Assembly (NCBI GenBank): GCA_021838985.1
Contig: JAKCCC010000068.1
Location: forward strand, 1 to 8,022
DNA: 8,022 bases
Source: Planctomycetota bacterium
Lineage (GTDB): Bacteria > Planctomycetota > Phycisphaerae > WQYP01
Reading direction: 5' to 3'
In this document: positions 1 through 5,812 of the stretch, piece after piece
How positions within the stretch are numbered: position 1 is the first letter of the stretch
Layout of the letters: the number at the start of each line of letters is the position of its first letter
The notes under the pieces: model-generated
What the model was told of the DNA's origin: nothing
The model's input: only the letters and a program-made list of their open reading frames with translations
Databases searched by the model: none
Position numbers and translations under genes: made by a program

Positions 1-1
1 T

Positions 2-196
2 ACACCCACGCATGGGTCTTGGTTGAATCTCATTGAGTCGTTCTTCTCGAAAATGAGCCGCCAAATGTTGCGGGGAATCCGCGTGACCGGAAAGGCCGAA
101 CTCAAAGCTCGGATTCTCCAATACCTGCAGGAGATAAACACGACGCCCGTAGTATTCCGGTGGAAGTATCGACTCGACACGGTTACGCTCCCATAA
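2..196 (+). mobile_element. 3' end of an IS630-family transposase (partial)
   Basis: An open frame enters from the left edge and ends at TAA 194-196, giving 64 residues. It begins THGSWLNLIESFFSKM, the signature around the third acidic residue of the IS630/Tc1-mariner DDE catalytic triad; the Glu is codon 35-37. It finishes with the family-typical tail INTTPVVFRWKYRLD. The protein would bind the element's ends and cut and rejoin DNA, typically into a TA target. The earlier Asp residues and most of the protein lie outside the window, so I cannot tell whether the element is intact. It is the only protein gene I support on the plus strand. It converges on the hydroxyacid dehydrogenase gene, with 155 bases between the two stop codons. 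I could not identify the terminal inverted repeat with confidence. The family call is firm; activity is unknown. Confidence 0.9.
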
Positions 197-251
197 CTAT
201 TGATATGTTATTTTGGAATCACACTACTAGGGGAAGTTAGGTTAGCAGTAA

Positions 252-278
252 GGCCGCAGCGGCCGCCCGACGGGCGGC
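252..278. repeat. Overlapping GC-rich palindromes between IS tail and terminator
   Basis: Two overlapping near-perfect palindromes: GGCCGC-A-GCGGCC at 252-264 and GCCGCCCG-A-CGGGCGGC at 262-278. They are mutually exclusive as hairpins. They lie just past the intrinsic terminator of the leftward operon, between it and the IS630 tail. They could support the terminator, mark the end of the IS element, or be a remnant of a dispersed palindromic repeat. No function can be assigned from this window. Confidence 0.5.
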
Positions 279-296
279 GCGGTACGGCGCGGCTAT

Positions 297-313
297 AAAA
301 AGCCGGAGCGGCT
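297..313 (-). terminator. Intrinsic terminator of the tsaC-alr-gyaR cluster
   Basis: Read on the minus strand, AGCCG-CTC-CGGCT (313-301) runs into TTTTT (301-297) about 40 bases after the stop of the hydroxyacid dehydrogenase gene. The stem is only five base pairs with a three-base loop, but the U-tract is in the right place. A second, stronger hairpin without a U-tract (CGCCGC/GCGGCG, 323-338, loop of four) sits between the stop codon and this terminator. An alternative stem GGCTG/CAGCC (310-322) overlaps it. Confidence 0.6.
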
Positions 314-351
314 GATTCAGCCCGCCGCCACAGCGGCGATGGAACCGCAGG

Positions 352-1338
352 TCAAGGCCAAAGCTGGGAATTCAAGGGGTTGGGCGGGCGGCGGCCTTGA
401 ACCATGGCGATAAGATTTTCCGCGGCCAGCATGGCCATACGGGTGCGGGTTTCGGTGGTGGCGCTGCCCAGATGCGGCAACAGCACCACATTAGGCAACT
501 CGGCCAAACCCGGCGTCAGGCGCGGCTCATTTTCGTAAACATCCAGACCGGCGGCGCCAAAACTCTTTTGGCGCAACGCTTCCAGGAGAGCGGCTTCATC
601 CACCACCGGACCACGGGCGGTGTTGATCAGAATCGCGGAGGGCTTGAGCAGCCGCAATTGGCCGGAGCCGAGCAGATGGCGGGTCGATTCAGTCAGCGGC
701 ACATGAATGGAAATAACATCGGCTTGGGCGAGCAATTCCTCCAGCGGCACCCGGCGGGCAGCTAAACGTTTTTCCAAATCCGGGTTGGGATGACGAGCGG
801 TATATTGTATGGGCATGTGGAAACCGCGCGACATCTCCGCGACGCGCATGGCGATCCGGCCGGCGCCGATGAGGCCCAGCACTTGGCCGGTGATCTGGGT
901 TCCCAGGAATTCCAGCGGCTGCCAGCCCCGCCATAGACCGCGGCGCAGCCAGCCATCCGCTTCCACCACCCTGCGGGCGCAGGCGAGAATCAGCGCCCAA
1001 GTGAGTTCCGCGGTGGCGTCGGTGAGAACATCGGGCGTGTTGCTGACACCGATCCGACGCCGCGTGCAGGCGGCGATATCGATGTTGTTGAAGCCCACGG
1101 CGTAATTGGCGATGGCCCGCAGTTTGGGACAACGTTCCAGCAGCGCCTCGGAAATCACATCCGTGAGCATGGTGATCCAGCCGACGGCTTCGCCGCCCAG
1201 AGTAATCAGTTCTTCCGTGGATAGCTGGCGATCATGCGGATTCACCCGCACCGTACCGGCCTGGGCCAGGTGAGCGAGACCAGCTTGAGGAATCTGACGC
1301 GTCACGAAGAAGGTTGGAGTCATAAGGTGAAGCCCCAT
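352..1338 (-). CDS. gyaR: D-2-hydroxyacid dehydrogenase, glyoxylate reductase type
   Basis: A 328-residue member of the NAD(P)-dependent D-isomer-specific 2-hydroxyacid dehydrogenases, closest in style to glyoxylate/hydroxypyruvate reductases. These are cytosolic enzymes reducing 2-oxoacids such as glyoxylate to D-2-hydroxyacids. The Rossmann motif GLIGAGRIA lies at residues 155-163. The catalytic triad is Arg242 (NTARGPVVDE), Glu271 (GLDVYENEP) and His289 (LPHLGSATTETR). The third glycine of the usual GxGxxG is Ala163. Arg182 after the second strand hints at NADP(H), but this is inference. The ATG at 1338 is chosen because TGAGGCG, which includes the upstream gene's stop codon, gives a Shine-Dalgarno match 5-6 bases ahead; an internal ATG at 1323 has a poorer site. 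It follows alr by 9 bases and is the last gene of its cluster. The family is certain; the substrate could be another 2-oxoacid. Confidence 0.88.
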   Translation of the reverse strand: MGLHLMTPTFFVTRQIPQAGLAHLAQAGTVRVNPHDRQLSTEELITLGGEAVGWITMLTDVISEALLERCPKLRAIANYAVGFNNIDIAACTRRRIGVSNTPDVLTDATAELTWALILACARRVVEADGWLRRGLWRGWQPLEFLGTQITGQVLGLIGAGRIAMRVAEMSRGFHMPIQYTARHPNPDLEKRLAARRVPLEELLAQADVISIHVPLTESTRHLLGSGQLRLLKPSAILINTARGPVVDEAALLEALRQKSFGAAGLDVYENEPRLTPGLAELPNVVLLPHLGSATTETRTRMAMLAAENLIAMVQGRRPPNPLNSQLWP

Positions 1339-1347
1339 TCTTGCGCC

Positions 1348-2487
1348 TCACACCATCCGGCGCACGAGGCGCGGGCCGAAGCCGGTGGCCAATTCATAAC
1401 CGATGGTATCGCACAGGCTGGCCAATCGGTCCAGGCACAGCGGCGAAGCAGGATCATTATCGACCAACGTGACCACGTCACCTATTTCCACCGCCACGTC
1501 CGTCACGTCCAGAACCGACTGGTCCATGCTGATCCGCCCCACCACCGGCACGCGGTGTCCCCGCACCAGCGCCTCGGCCCGATTGGACAGCGCCCGCGGA
1601 TAACCGTCGGCATAACCGACGGGCACCACCGCTAACCGGCTCGGGCGCGCGGTGATAAAGAGATGGCCGTAGCCGACGCCGACGCCACGCGGCCGCGCGT
1701 GGAGCGCGGCAATGGGCGCCACCAATGAGGCGACCGGCTGCAAATCCCGGAGGGGGTGGCGCAACGAGGGCTGCAAGCCATACAGACCAATACCCAATCG
1801 CACCAGATCCAACGGCGCTTCGGGCCAATGCCAGCTCCCGCCGGAATTCTGGGCGTGGCGAATCAGCTCCGGTCGGCGGGTTTTAAATCGGTCGGTCCGC
1901 TCCAGGAAGATCTCCAGCTGGCGGCGACAGGCGGGATGATCCGGTTCCTCGCCGTGCGAAAGCTGCATAAAGACACCCTCAAGGCGCAACGGCGGGAGCC
2001 TGGCAATGCAGTCCAGCAGGCGCGGCGCATCGTCCGCGGCGACACCATGCCGGGTCAGTCCGGTATCGATCTGCACGTGAACGGGTAAAGGCCGCGGAAA
2101 ACGGCGTTCCGCCAGCTGCGCCGCCAGGCGCCGCGCGGAGCTTTCATCGGTCAACGTGATGCGGATGCGTTCGTCTTGTAACCACGCCGGCGGCCACGGC
2201 GACCACGGGGCGGAAGGATCGTGCAAAATCACGGGCGCCATCGCCAGGATGGGCATACCGGCGGTTATCGCCGCGGCGGCGAGGGCCTCCGCCAGGGAAT
2301 ACACGCAAAGCCATTCAATTCCAGCCGCAGGCAAGAGGGGAGCCACTTCATTTAAACCATGACCATAGGCATTCGCCTTTACGACCGCACCGAGCTTGAC
2401 CCGCGGCGCCAGGCGCTGACGGAACAACCGCACGTTATGCCGCAGGCGGCTCTCGGAAAGCAGCAGGGCTCCACCCTGGGCGATCAT
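1348..2487 (-). CDS. alr: Alanine racemase
   Basis: A PLP-dependent alanine racemase of 379 residues, normal for the family, interconverting L- and D-alanine in the cytosol for peptidoglycan synthesis. The PLP Schiff-base lysine is Lys37 in AVVKANAYGHG. The second catalytic base is Tyr273 in VGVGYGHLF. Other family blocks are HAQNSGG (211-217), DLVRLGIGLYG (227-237), VPVGYADGYPR (288-298) and GRISMDQ (317-323). Arg146 in DTGLTRHG corresponds to the PLP-contacting Arg136 of the Geobacillus enzyme. The lysine carbamylated in that enzyme (Lys129) is Gln139 here (VQIDTG). ATG 2487 overlaps the TGA of the upstream Sua5-type gene as ATGA, and GGGAG lies 8 bases ahead, so the two are probably translationally coupled. 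The fold and both catalytic residues are intact, so the call is strong. Confidence 0.95.
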   Translation of the reverse strand: MIAQGGALLLSESRLRHNVRLFRQRLAPRVKLGAVVKANAYGHGLNEVAPLLPAAGIEWLCVYSLAEALAAAAITAGMPILAMAPVILHDPSAPWSPWPPAWLQDERIRITLTDESSARRLAAQLAERRFPRPLPVHVQIDTGLTRHGVAADDAPRLLDCIARLPPLRLEGVFMQLSHGEEPDHPACRRQLEIFLERTDRFKTRRPELIRHAQNSGGSWHWPEAPLDLVRLGIGLYGLQPSLRHPLRDLQPVASLVAPIAALHARPRGVGVGYGHLFITARPSRLAVVPVGYADGYPRALSNRAEALVRGHRVPVVGRISMDQSVLDVTDVAVEIGDVVTLVDNDPASPLCLDRLASLCDTIGYELATGFGPRLVRRMV

Positions 2488-3527
2488 CGTGGCAACTCCC
2501 GTGTGGCGCGCTTAAGCCGGTCCGTGATGGCCTGCCAAAGCCCATCGGCGCGCGGCGGCAGTTGCACCAGCATAACCTGGGCGCCGGCGGCATCCGCCCG
2601 GCGCAGGATCGTATACAGCCGGCGGGCGCAAGCGATGGGATTTCGGGGCCATCGAAGAACCCGCATCACCTTGGGCGCAGCACTGGTTAGAGCGGGAACA
2701 GCCGACGAGAACCCGATCAGCACGGCACGAAACCCGGCCGACTGCCGCCGCAACCACCGGGCGGCGCGGCTGGCCTCGCGGGCGGTAAAGCAATAAGCCG
2801 GCGTACGTGGGGCATAATGACGGGCCATCCGGCCGGGGCTTTTCAGGGTTCGTGGAGGGCGTGAATCTTTCCGGACCGTTGCATCGCCGATCACGTCAGC
2901 CAATCCCGCCTGGTGCAACACCCCCGCCAGCATGGCCCGCGTGATGGCGCCTGGCCGCAGGATAACCGGTTGCGGCCCGGAGAGATCCAGCACCGTGGAT
3001 TCCAAACCCACCCGACAGGGACCGCCATCGAGAATCAGGGGAATCAAGCCGTCCAGTTCATCACGCACGTGCCGGGCCGTGGTCGGCGAGGTATGTCCGG
3101 AACGATTGGCGCTCGGGGCCGCCAGCGGGCGCCCCACGCGCCGCAGGAGTTGCCGGGCCACCCGGTGAGCGGGCACCCGGATGGCCACCGTATCCAAACC
3201 CGCGGCGACTTCCCGGCACAGACCGGCGCCGCGTGGTAGAACGAGGGTAAGCGGCCCGGGCCAGAAGCGCTCCGCCAGAACAGCGGCCGCCGGTGGAAAA
3301 TGGCGCAAATGGCGGCGCGCGGCCGCGACATCCGGCACGTGCACGATTAACGGATTGTGGGCGGGGCGGCCCTTGACCTGATAGATCCGCCGGACCGCCC
3401 GCGGATTGCCGGCATCCGCCGCCAGGCCATAAACGGTTTCCGTGGGAAACGCCACCAGTTCGCCGCGACGCAGCAAGGCCGCGGCTTGGGCCAGGGCGCC
3501 AGGTGAAGTGCGTACTGCTGTTTTCAT
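2484..3527 (-). CDS. tsaC: L-threonylcarbamoyladenylate synthase, Sua5/YwlC type
   Basis: Makes threonylcarbamoyl-AMP from threonine, bicarbonate and ATP, the first step of the t6A37 modification of ANN-decoding tRNAs. From the chosen start it has 347 residues in the two-domain Sua5 architecture. The YrdC domain (about 11-200) has FPTETVYGL (27-35), KGRP (52-55), SANRSG (139-144) and LESTVLD (175-181). The SPGRMARHYAP linker (230-240) closes over the active site, and a C-terminal Sua5 domain runs to the end with LYTILRRAD and AITDRL blocks. The frame stays open upstream to a TTG at 3644, but the proline-rich extension does not look like this family. The ATG at 3527 (MKTAVRTSPG) gives the usual N-terminus; ATG 3554 is an alternative. 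No strong Shine-Dalgarno precedes any of them, which is odd. It heads the cluster with alr and gyaR. The name sua5 or ywlC fits equally well. Confidence 0.93.
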   Translation of the reverse strand: MKTAVRTSPGALAQAAALLRRGELVAFPTETVYGLAADAGNPRAVRRIYQVKGRPAHNPLIVHVPDVAAARRHLRHFPPAAAVLAERFWPGPLTLVLPRGAGLCREVAAGLDTVAIRVPAHRVARQLLRRVGRPLAAPSANRSGHTSPTTARHVRDELDGLIPLILDGGPCRVGLESTVLDLSGPQPVILRPGAITRAMLAGVLHQAGLADVIGDATVRKDSRPPRTLKSPGRMARHYAPRTPAYCFTAREASRAARWLRRQSAGFRAVLIGFSSAVPALTSAAPKVMRVLRWPRNPIACARRLYTILRRADAAGAQVMLVQLPPRADGLWQAITDRLKRATRELPR

Positions 3528-3713
3528 AGCGGCTGAGCCACGATTGGAGTCCATCAGGAAATAACGTTTACGCTCCGGAAAAGAAATTGGCGCCGGAGTG
3601 GCAGGAGGGCTAATCCCGACCGCTATCGGAGTGCGAAGCCGCAAGTCGCCGCCGAGAGACCGTTAGGCGACTCGACAAAGTCCGGCTCGCCCCCGGCGAG
3701 GCGAGCGGCTAAT
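3528..3713 (-). other. Leader region of the tsaC-alr-gyaR cluster
   Basis: There is no gene here. The stretch between the fabI terminator and the tsaC start contains three inverted repeats: CTCCGG/CCGGAG (3573-3578 with 3593-3598), AGTCGCC/GGCGACT (3644-3650 with 3666-3672, 15-base loop) and GCTCGCC/GGCGAGC (3685-3691 with 3700-3706). The promoter of the downstream cluster should lie here, but I find no convincing -35/-10 pair. The hairpins do not match a riboswitch I recognise. Confidence 0.4.
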
Positions 3714-3735
3714 AAACCCGATGGCCATCGGGTTT
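3714..3735 (-). terminator. Hairpin terminator after fabI
   Basis: A perfect 22-base palindrome, AAACCCGATGG (3714-3724) followed directly by CCATCGGGTTT (3725-3735), begins 26 bases after the fabI stop codon. Allowing a four-base loop it forms nine base pairs. On the minus strand the downstream side reads TTTATT, a short U-rich run. It is symmetric and could also work on the plus strand (TTTTGTT). Its place between fabI and the next cluster fits termination of fabI. Confidence 0.65.
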
Positions 3736-3760
3736 TGTTAACGGTCCATCAGACCGCGTT

Positions 3761-4543
3761 CTACCAGCCCACGATGTTATAGCCGCCGTCGACATAGATG
3801 GTTTCACCGGTTACGCCGCTGGCCAAATCGCTGCACAGATACAGGGCGGTCTTTCCGACGTGCGTGGCGGCGGTGTCCGCGTTCCAAGGCAGCGGCGCCT
3901 TTTCCCCGTAATGAAGCATCATTTTATCAATATCGCCGATGCCGCGGGCGGCCATCGTCTTGACCGCCCCGGCACTGATGGCGTTGACGCGGATATGCTT
4001 TTCATGGCGGCCCAACTCCGCCGCCAGATAACGCATGGAACATTCCAGCGCCGCCTTGGCCACGGCCATGACATTGTACATGGGGATGAATTTTTCGGAG
4101 CCCAGATAAGTCATGGTGAGAATCGATCCGCCGGGATTCATCATCGGCAGGGCGTGGCGAGCCATCGCCACGAGCGAATAGGCGCTGATATCCAAGGCGG
4201 TCTGCCACGCCTGGCGGGAGGTCTGCAGGAACGGCTGATGCAGGGCCTCGGCCGGCGCGAAGGCCAGTGAATGAATCAGAATATCGAACGAGCCGAATTT
4301 TTCGGCGGCGCAGGCAAAGGCGCTTCGCAGGTCCTCATCGCGGCTGACATCGCAGGGAACCAGAAAGGCGGGATGGAATGGATCCACCGCTTTGACCACC
4401 CGGCGTTCAATTTTTTCTCCGGGCAGATGGGAAAATCCAAGCGTGCAACCGTGCTGATGCAGTTGATCCGCGATATGCCAGCCGATCGAGTAATCGTTAA
4501 GCACGCCGAAGACAAAGGCTTTCTTACCGTCCAGAATCGCCAT
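3761..4543 (-). CDS. fabI: Enoyl-[acyl-carrier-protein] reductase (NADH), FabI
   Basis: Carries out the last reduction of each type II fatty acid elongation cycle, turning trans-2-enoyl-ACP into acyl-ACP in the cytosol. The 260-residue protein matches FabI length (262 in E. coli). It shows the divergent SDR cofactor motif GVLNDYSIGW (13-22), the FabI-type tyrosine Tyr146 (TYLGSE), and the catalytic pair Tyr156 and Lys163 in YNVMAVAK, with the same numbering as in E. coli. SAGAVKTMAARGI covers the substrate-binding loop and YVDGGYNIVGW is the usual end. The ATG at 4543 is preceded by GAGGT at short spacing. It stands alone, followed by a hairpin terminator and separated from the tRNA gene by a structured 395-base gap. 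Ala94 occupies the position of E. coli Gly93, a common natural state. Confidence 0.96.
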   Translation of the reverse strand: MAILDGKKAFVFGVLNDYSIGWHIADQLHQHGCTLGFSHLPGEKIERRVVKAVDPFHPAFLVPCDVSRDEDLRSAFACAAEKFGSFDILIHSLAFAPAEALHQPFLQTSRQAWQTALDISAYSLVAMARHALPMMNPGGSILTMTYLGSEKFIPMYNVMAVAKAALECSMRYLAAELGRHEKHIRVNAISAGAVKTMAARGIGDIDKMMLHYGEKAPLPWNADTAATHVGKTALYLCSDLASGVTGETIYVDGGYNIVGW

Positions 4544-4688
4544 GGGACCTCGCTTTCTTCAAGAGGATTCCGCCGCCAGCGCTTCAGTTTGGAGCAAGCG
4601 CAATAATCCAAGCCGGTCGGCCCGGCCCTGGCCGCACCATCATGGCGCGGCCCGCCGCTATTTTCAAGACCGCCTGGCGGACGCAGCG

Positions 4689-4716
4689 CTCCGGCGCACG
4701 GTCCGGGCGGAATTCA
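4689..4716. repeat. Imperfect direct repeat, copy 1
   Basis: This copy matches copy 2 (4905-4932) with one substitution and two single-base gaps over 29 aligned positions. Shared core blocks are GGCGCACG and GGCGGAATTCA. Within it TCCGG (4690-4694) can pair with CCGGG (4703-4707) around an eight-base loop CGCACGGT. It lies about 146 bases upstream of the fabI start. Confidence 0.7.
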
Positions 4717-4746
4717 GATGGTTCAGGTTGTCAGCGCGCCGCACGT

Positions 4747-4790
4747 CACGTTCACAGCGGCCATAGGGAGATGGCCAGCTACAGAACGTG
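4747..4790. repeat. Two-tier 44-base hairpin
   Basis: The outer arms CACGTTC (4747-4753) and GAACGTG (4784-4790) are exact complements. A small internal loop leads to AGC/GCT (4756-4758 with 4778-4780). After a bulged A comes the inner stem GGCCAT/ATGGCC (4759-4764 with 4771-4776) with a six-base loop. In total 16 base pairs are possible. The loop reads AGGGAG on the plus strand and CTCCCT on the minus strand, the strand of the neighbouring genes. There is no U-tract directly after either arm, so a plain intrinsic terminator is unlikely. Confidence 0.6.
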
Positions 4791-4904
4791 CAGTTCGCGG
4801 ATAGACCAAGGGCACGGCGCGAGACGGTTTTGCTCTCGGTGGCGATGACAGGCGGCGCTGTCCCCCCTCGCCGCCGCGAATAACCACCGGTCCATATCAC
4901 GGCA

Positions 4905-4932
4905 CTCGGCGCACGATCCGAGGCGGAATTCA
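4905..4932. repeat. Imperfect direct repeat, copy 2, next to the tRNA
   Basis: The second copy of the repeat at 4689-4716, starting six bases beyond the tRNA 3' end in the minus-strand sense. CTCGG (4905-4909) pairs with CCGAG (4918-4922) around the loop CGCACGAT. One stem pair is T-A here and C-G in copy 1, so pairing is kept although the bases differ. It could serve as the 3' processing or termination hairpin of the tRNA transcript, although no U-tract follows. Confidence 0.7.
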
Positions 4933-4938
4933 TAGCAG

Positions 4939-5009
4939 TGGAGACGAGGGGAATCGAACCCCCATTTGCGCATTGCGAACGCGCCGTCCTCCCATTGAAC
5001 GACGTCCCC
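4939..5009 (-). tRNA. tRNA-Ala (anticodon CGC)
   Basis: A 71-base cloverleaf on the minus strand, read from 5009 to 4939. The acceptor stem GGGGACG pairs with CGTCTCC. Its third pair is G-U, the G3:U70 identity element of alanine tRNAs, and the discriminator base is A. The D stem is GTTC/GGAC with a loop containing GGG. The anticodon stem GCGCG/TGCGC holds the loop TTCGCAA, anticodon CGC, which reads the alanine codon GCG. The variable region is AAAT. The T stem GGGGG/CCCCT holds the loop TTCGATT. CCA is not encoded (the next bases are CTGC), so it must be added after transcription. Anticodon and G3:U70 agree, which makes the identity secure. It stands alone with its own promoter. Confidence 0.95.
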
Positions 5010-5026
5010 AATTATGCACCAAGGTT

Positions 5027-5055
5027 ACCATAGCGAATAGCGGCGGTTTTGGCAA
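5027..5055 (-). promoter_or_regulatory. Sigma70-like promoter of tRNA-Ala
   Basis: On the minus strand TTGCCA (5055-5050) and TATGGT (5032-5027) are separated by exactly 17 bases. They match the sigma70 consensus at five of six and four of six positions. The -10 box ends 17 bases before the first base of the tRNA, so a start about seven bases downstream would leave a leader of roughly ten bases. An inverted repeat GTTACCA/TGGTAAC (5024-5030 with 5061-5067) overlaps the -10 box and brackets the promoter, and could be an operator; that part is speculative. Confidence 0.55.
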
Positions 5056-5111
5056 GCGGTTGGTAACGGTGAGGTAGCCAGGGAGCAGCGATTCAATTTG
5101 CGATTTGAGCG

Positions 5112-5167
5112 TTCAAATTTCAAGTTTCCAGTTTCAACTGTCAAATCTCAAGTTTCAGGTTTCAAGT
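5112..5167. repeat. Eight-copy heptamer tandem repeat, consensus TTCAAGT
   Basis: Fifty-six bases divide exactly into eight heptamers with no insertions or deletions: TTCAAAT, TTCAAGT, TTCCAGT, TTCAACT, GTCAAAT, CTCAAGT, TTCAGGT, TTCAAGT. Each differs from the consensus TTCAAGT by at most two bases. TTGAG-type variants flank the array on both sides. It lies between the TlyA stop codon and the tRNA promoter, is AT-richer than its surroundings, and has pyrimidine-rich blocks on one strand. It encodes nothing evident. Confidence 0.85.
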
Positions 5168-5189
5168 TTGAGAATTGAGCGGTCCGCTA

Positions 5190-5810
5190 TCAGCGTGCGG
5201 CCCTGGGCGGCGGAGAAGCCGGCTTCGCCAGGTGGACGATGAATTCGTGGTTGCCACCCTGGCCCTGAAGGGGGCTCTGGACGACGGCCAAGACGGAAAA
5301 GCCGCCTTGTTCCATCTGCTTGAGCACCGCCGCCAGCGTGGCCAGGGCCTGAGGTTCGGTTAGAACACCGCGCTGCGGGCCGGCCGGGGTGTTTTCATAA
5401 TGGGGTTTCACCAGCGAAAGAATGTTCCCGCCGGGGCGCAGCAAGAGTGCCGCGGCCGGAAGAATTTTCGCCTGCCGCGTCCAACCCACATCAATGGTCA
5501 CCAGATCCATCGGCTCTGGCAGCGTCAGATGGAGGGCATTGCGGCGTTCGAACACGACCACGCGCGGATCCCGGCGAAGTTTCCAAGCCAGCAGGCCGTA
5601 GGCGGTATCGACGGCGTAAACGCGCGCCGCGCCGTGTTGTAAAAGGCAATCCGTAAAACCGCCGATATGGCAGCCCAGATCCGCGGCGACTTGGCCCTGG
5701 ATGTTCAGATGGAGCGCTTCCAGGGCGGCGTGCAGTTTAAGTCCGCCCCGGGAAACGAACGTATGATCCGTGGCCACGGAGGGGTGACAGAGCCGATGGA
5801 GCAGATTCAC
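5190..5810 (-). CDS. TlyA-family FtsJ-like methyltransferase lacking the S4 domain
   Basis: A 206-residue protein related to TlyA, whose characterised members 2'-O-methylate cytidines in 16S and 23S rRNA using S-adenosylmethionine. Family features are SRGGLKLHAAL (20-30), the SAM-binding block DLGCHIGGFTDCLLQ (44-58), VDTAYGLLAWKLRRD (67-81), the acidic Asp107 and LVKPHYE (133-139). Lys25, Asp107 and Lys135 are candidates for the FtsJ-type catalytic residues. Typical TlyA proteins are about 270 residues with an N-terminal S4 RNA-binding domain. That domain is absent here, and no room is left because psd ends two bases upstream. The usual TGG of the SAM motif is IGG. The start is GTG 5810, with GGGG seven bases before it. 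Being the last gene of its cluster suggests co-expression with psd. Family assignment is good; the rRNA target is not established. Confidence 0.82.
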   Translation of the reverse strand: MNLLHRLCHPSVATDHTFVSRGGLKLHAALEALHLNIQGQVAADLGCHIGGFTDCLLQHGAARVYAVDTAYGLLAWKLRRDPRVVVFERRNALHLTLPEPMDLVTIDVGWTRQAKILPAAALLLRPGGNILSLVKPHYENTPAGPQRGVLTEPQALATLAAVLKQMEQGGFSVLAVVQSPLQGQGGNHEFIVHLAKPASPPPRAAR

Positions 5811-5812
5811 CG

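Larger units (their letters stand above)
4544..4938. other. Structured gene-free gap between fabI and tRNA-Ala
   Basis: I find no credible gene in these 395 bases. The longest open frame runs into the tRNA on the same strand and has no family features. The part nearest fabI should hold its promoter and 5' leader, but no clear promoter boxes are visible. The rest holds a pair of imperfect direct repeats, each with its own hairpin, and between them three more hairpins: CACGTTC/GAACGTG enclosing GGCCAT/ATGGCC (4747-4790), CGAGA/TCTCG (4820-4838) and GACAG/CTGTC (4847-4862). An overlapping long-range pairing CGGTGG/CCACCG joins 4837-4842 to 4884-4889. This density suggests a structured RNA or a small non-autonomous mobile sequence. 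Confidence 0.5.

Noticed and set aside
3528..3644. N-terminal extension of the Sua5-type protein starting at TTG 3644
   Set aside because: The added residues are proline-rich and unlike the family, the start codon is TTG without a Shine-Dalgarno, and MKTAVRTSPG from 3527 gives the normal beginning.
3761..4543. Possible triclosan resistance from Ala94 in FabI (E. coli Gly93 position)
   Set aside because: Alanine is the natural residue there in other FabI proteins, including the triclosan-sensitive S. aureus enzyme, so it does not indicate resistance.
4664..5011. A 115-codon minus-strand open frame between fabI and tlyA
   Set aside because: Its first part is the tRNA-Ala gene read as protein and the rest covers the direct repeats and hairpins. 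There is no ribosome binding site or family motif.
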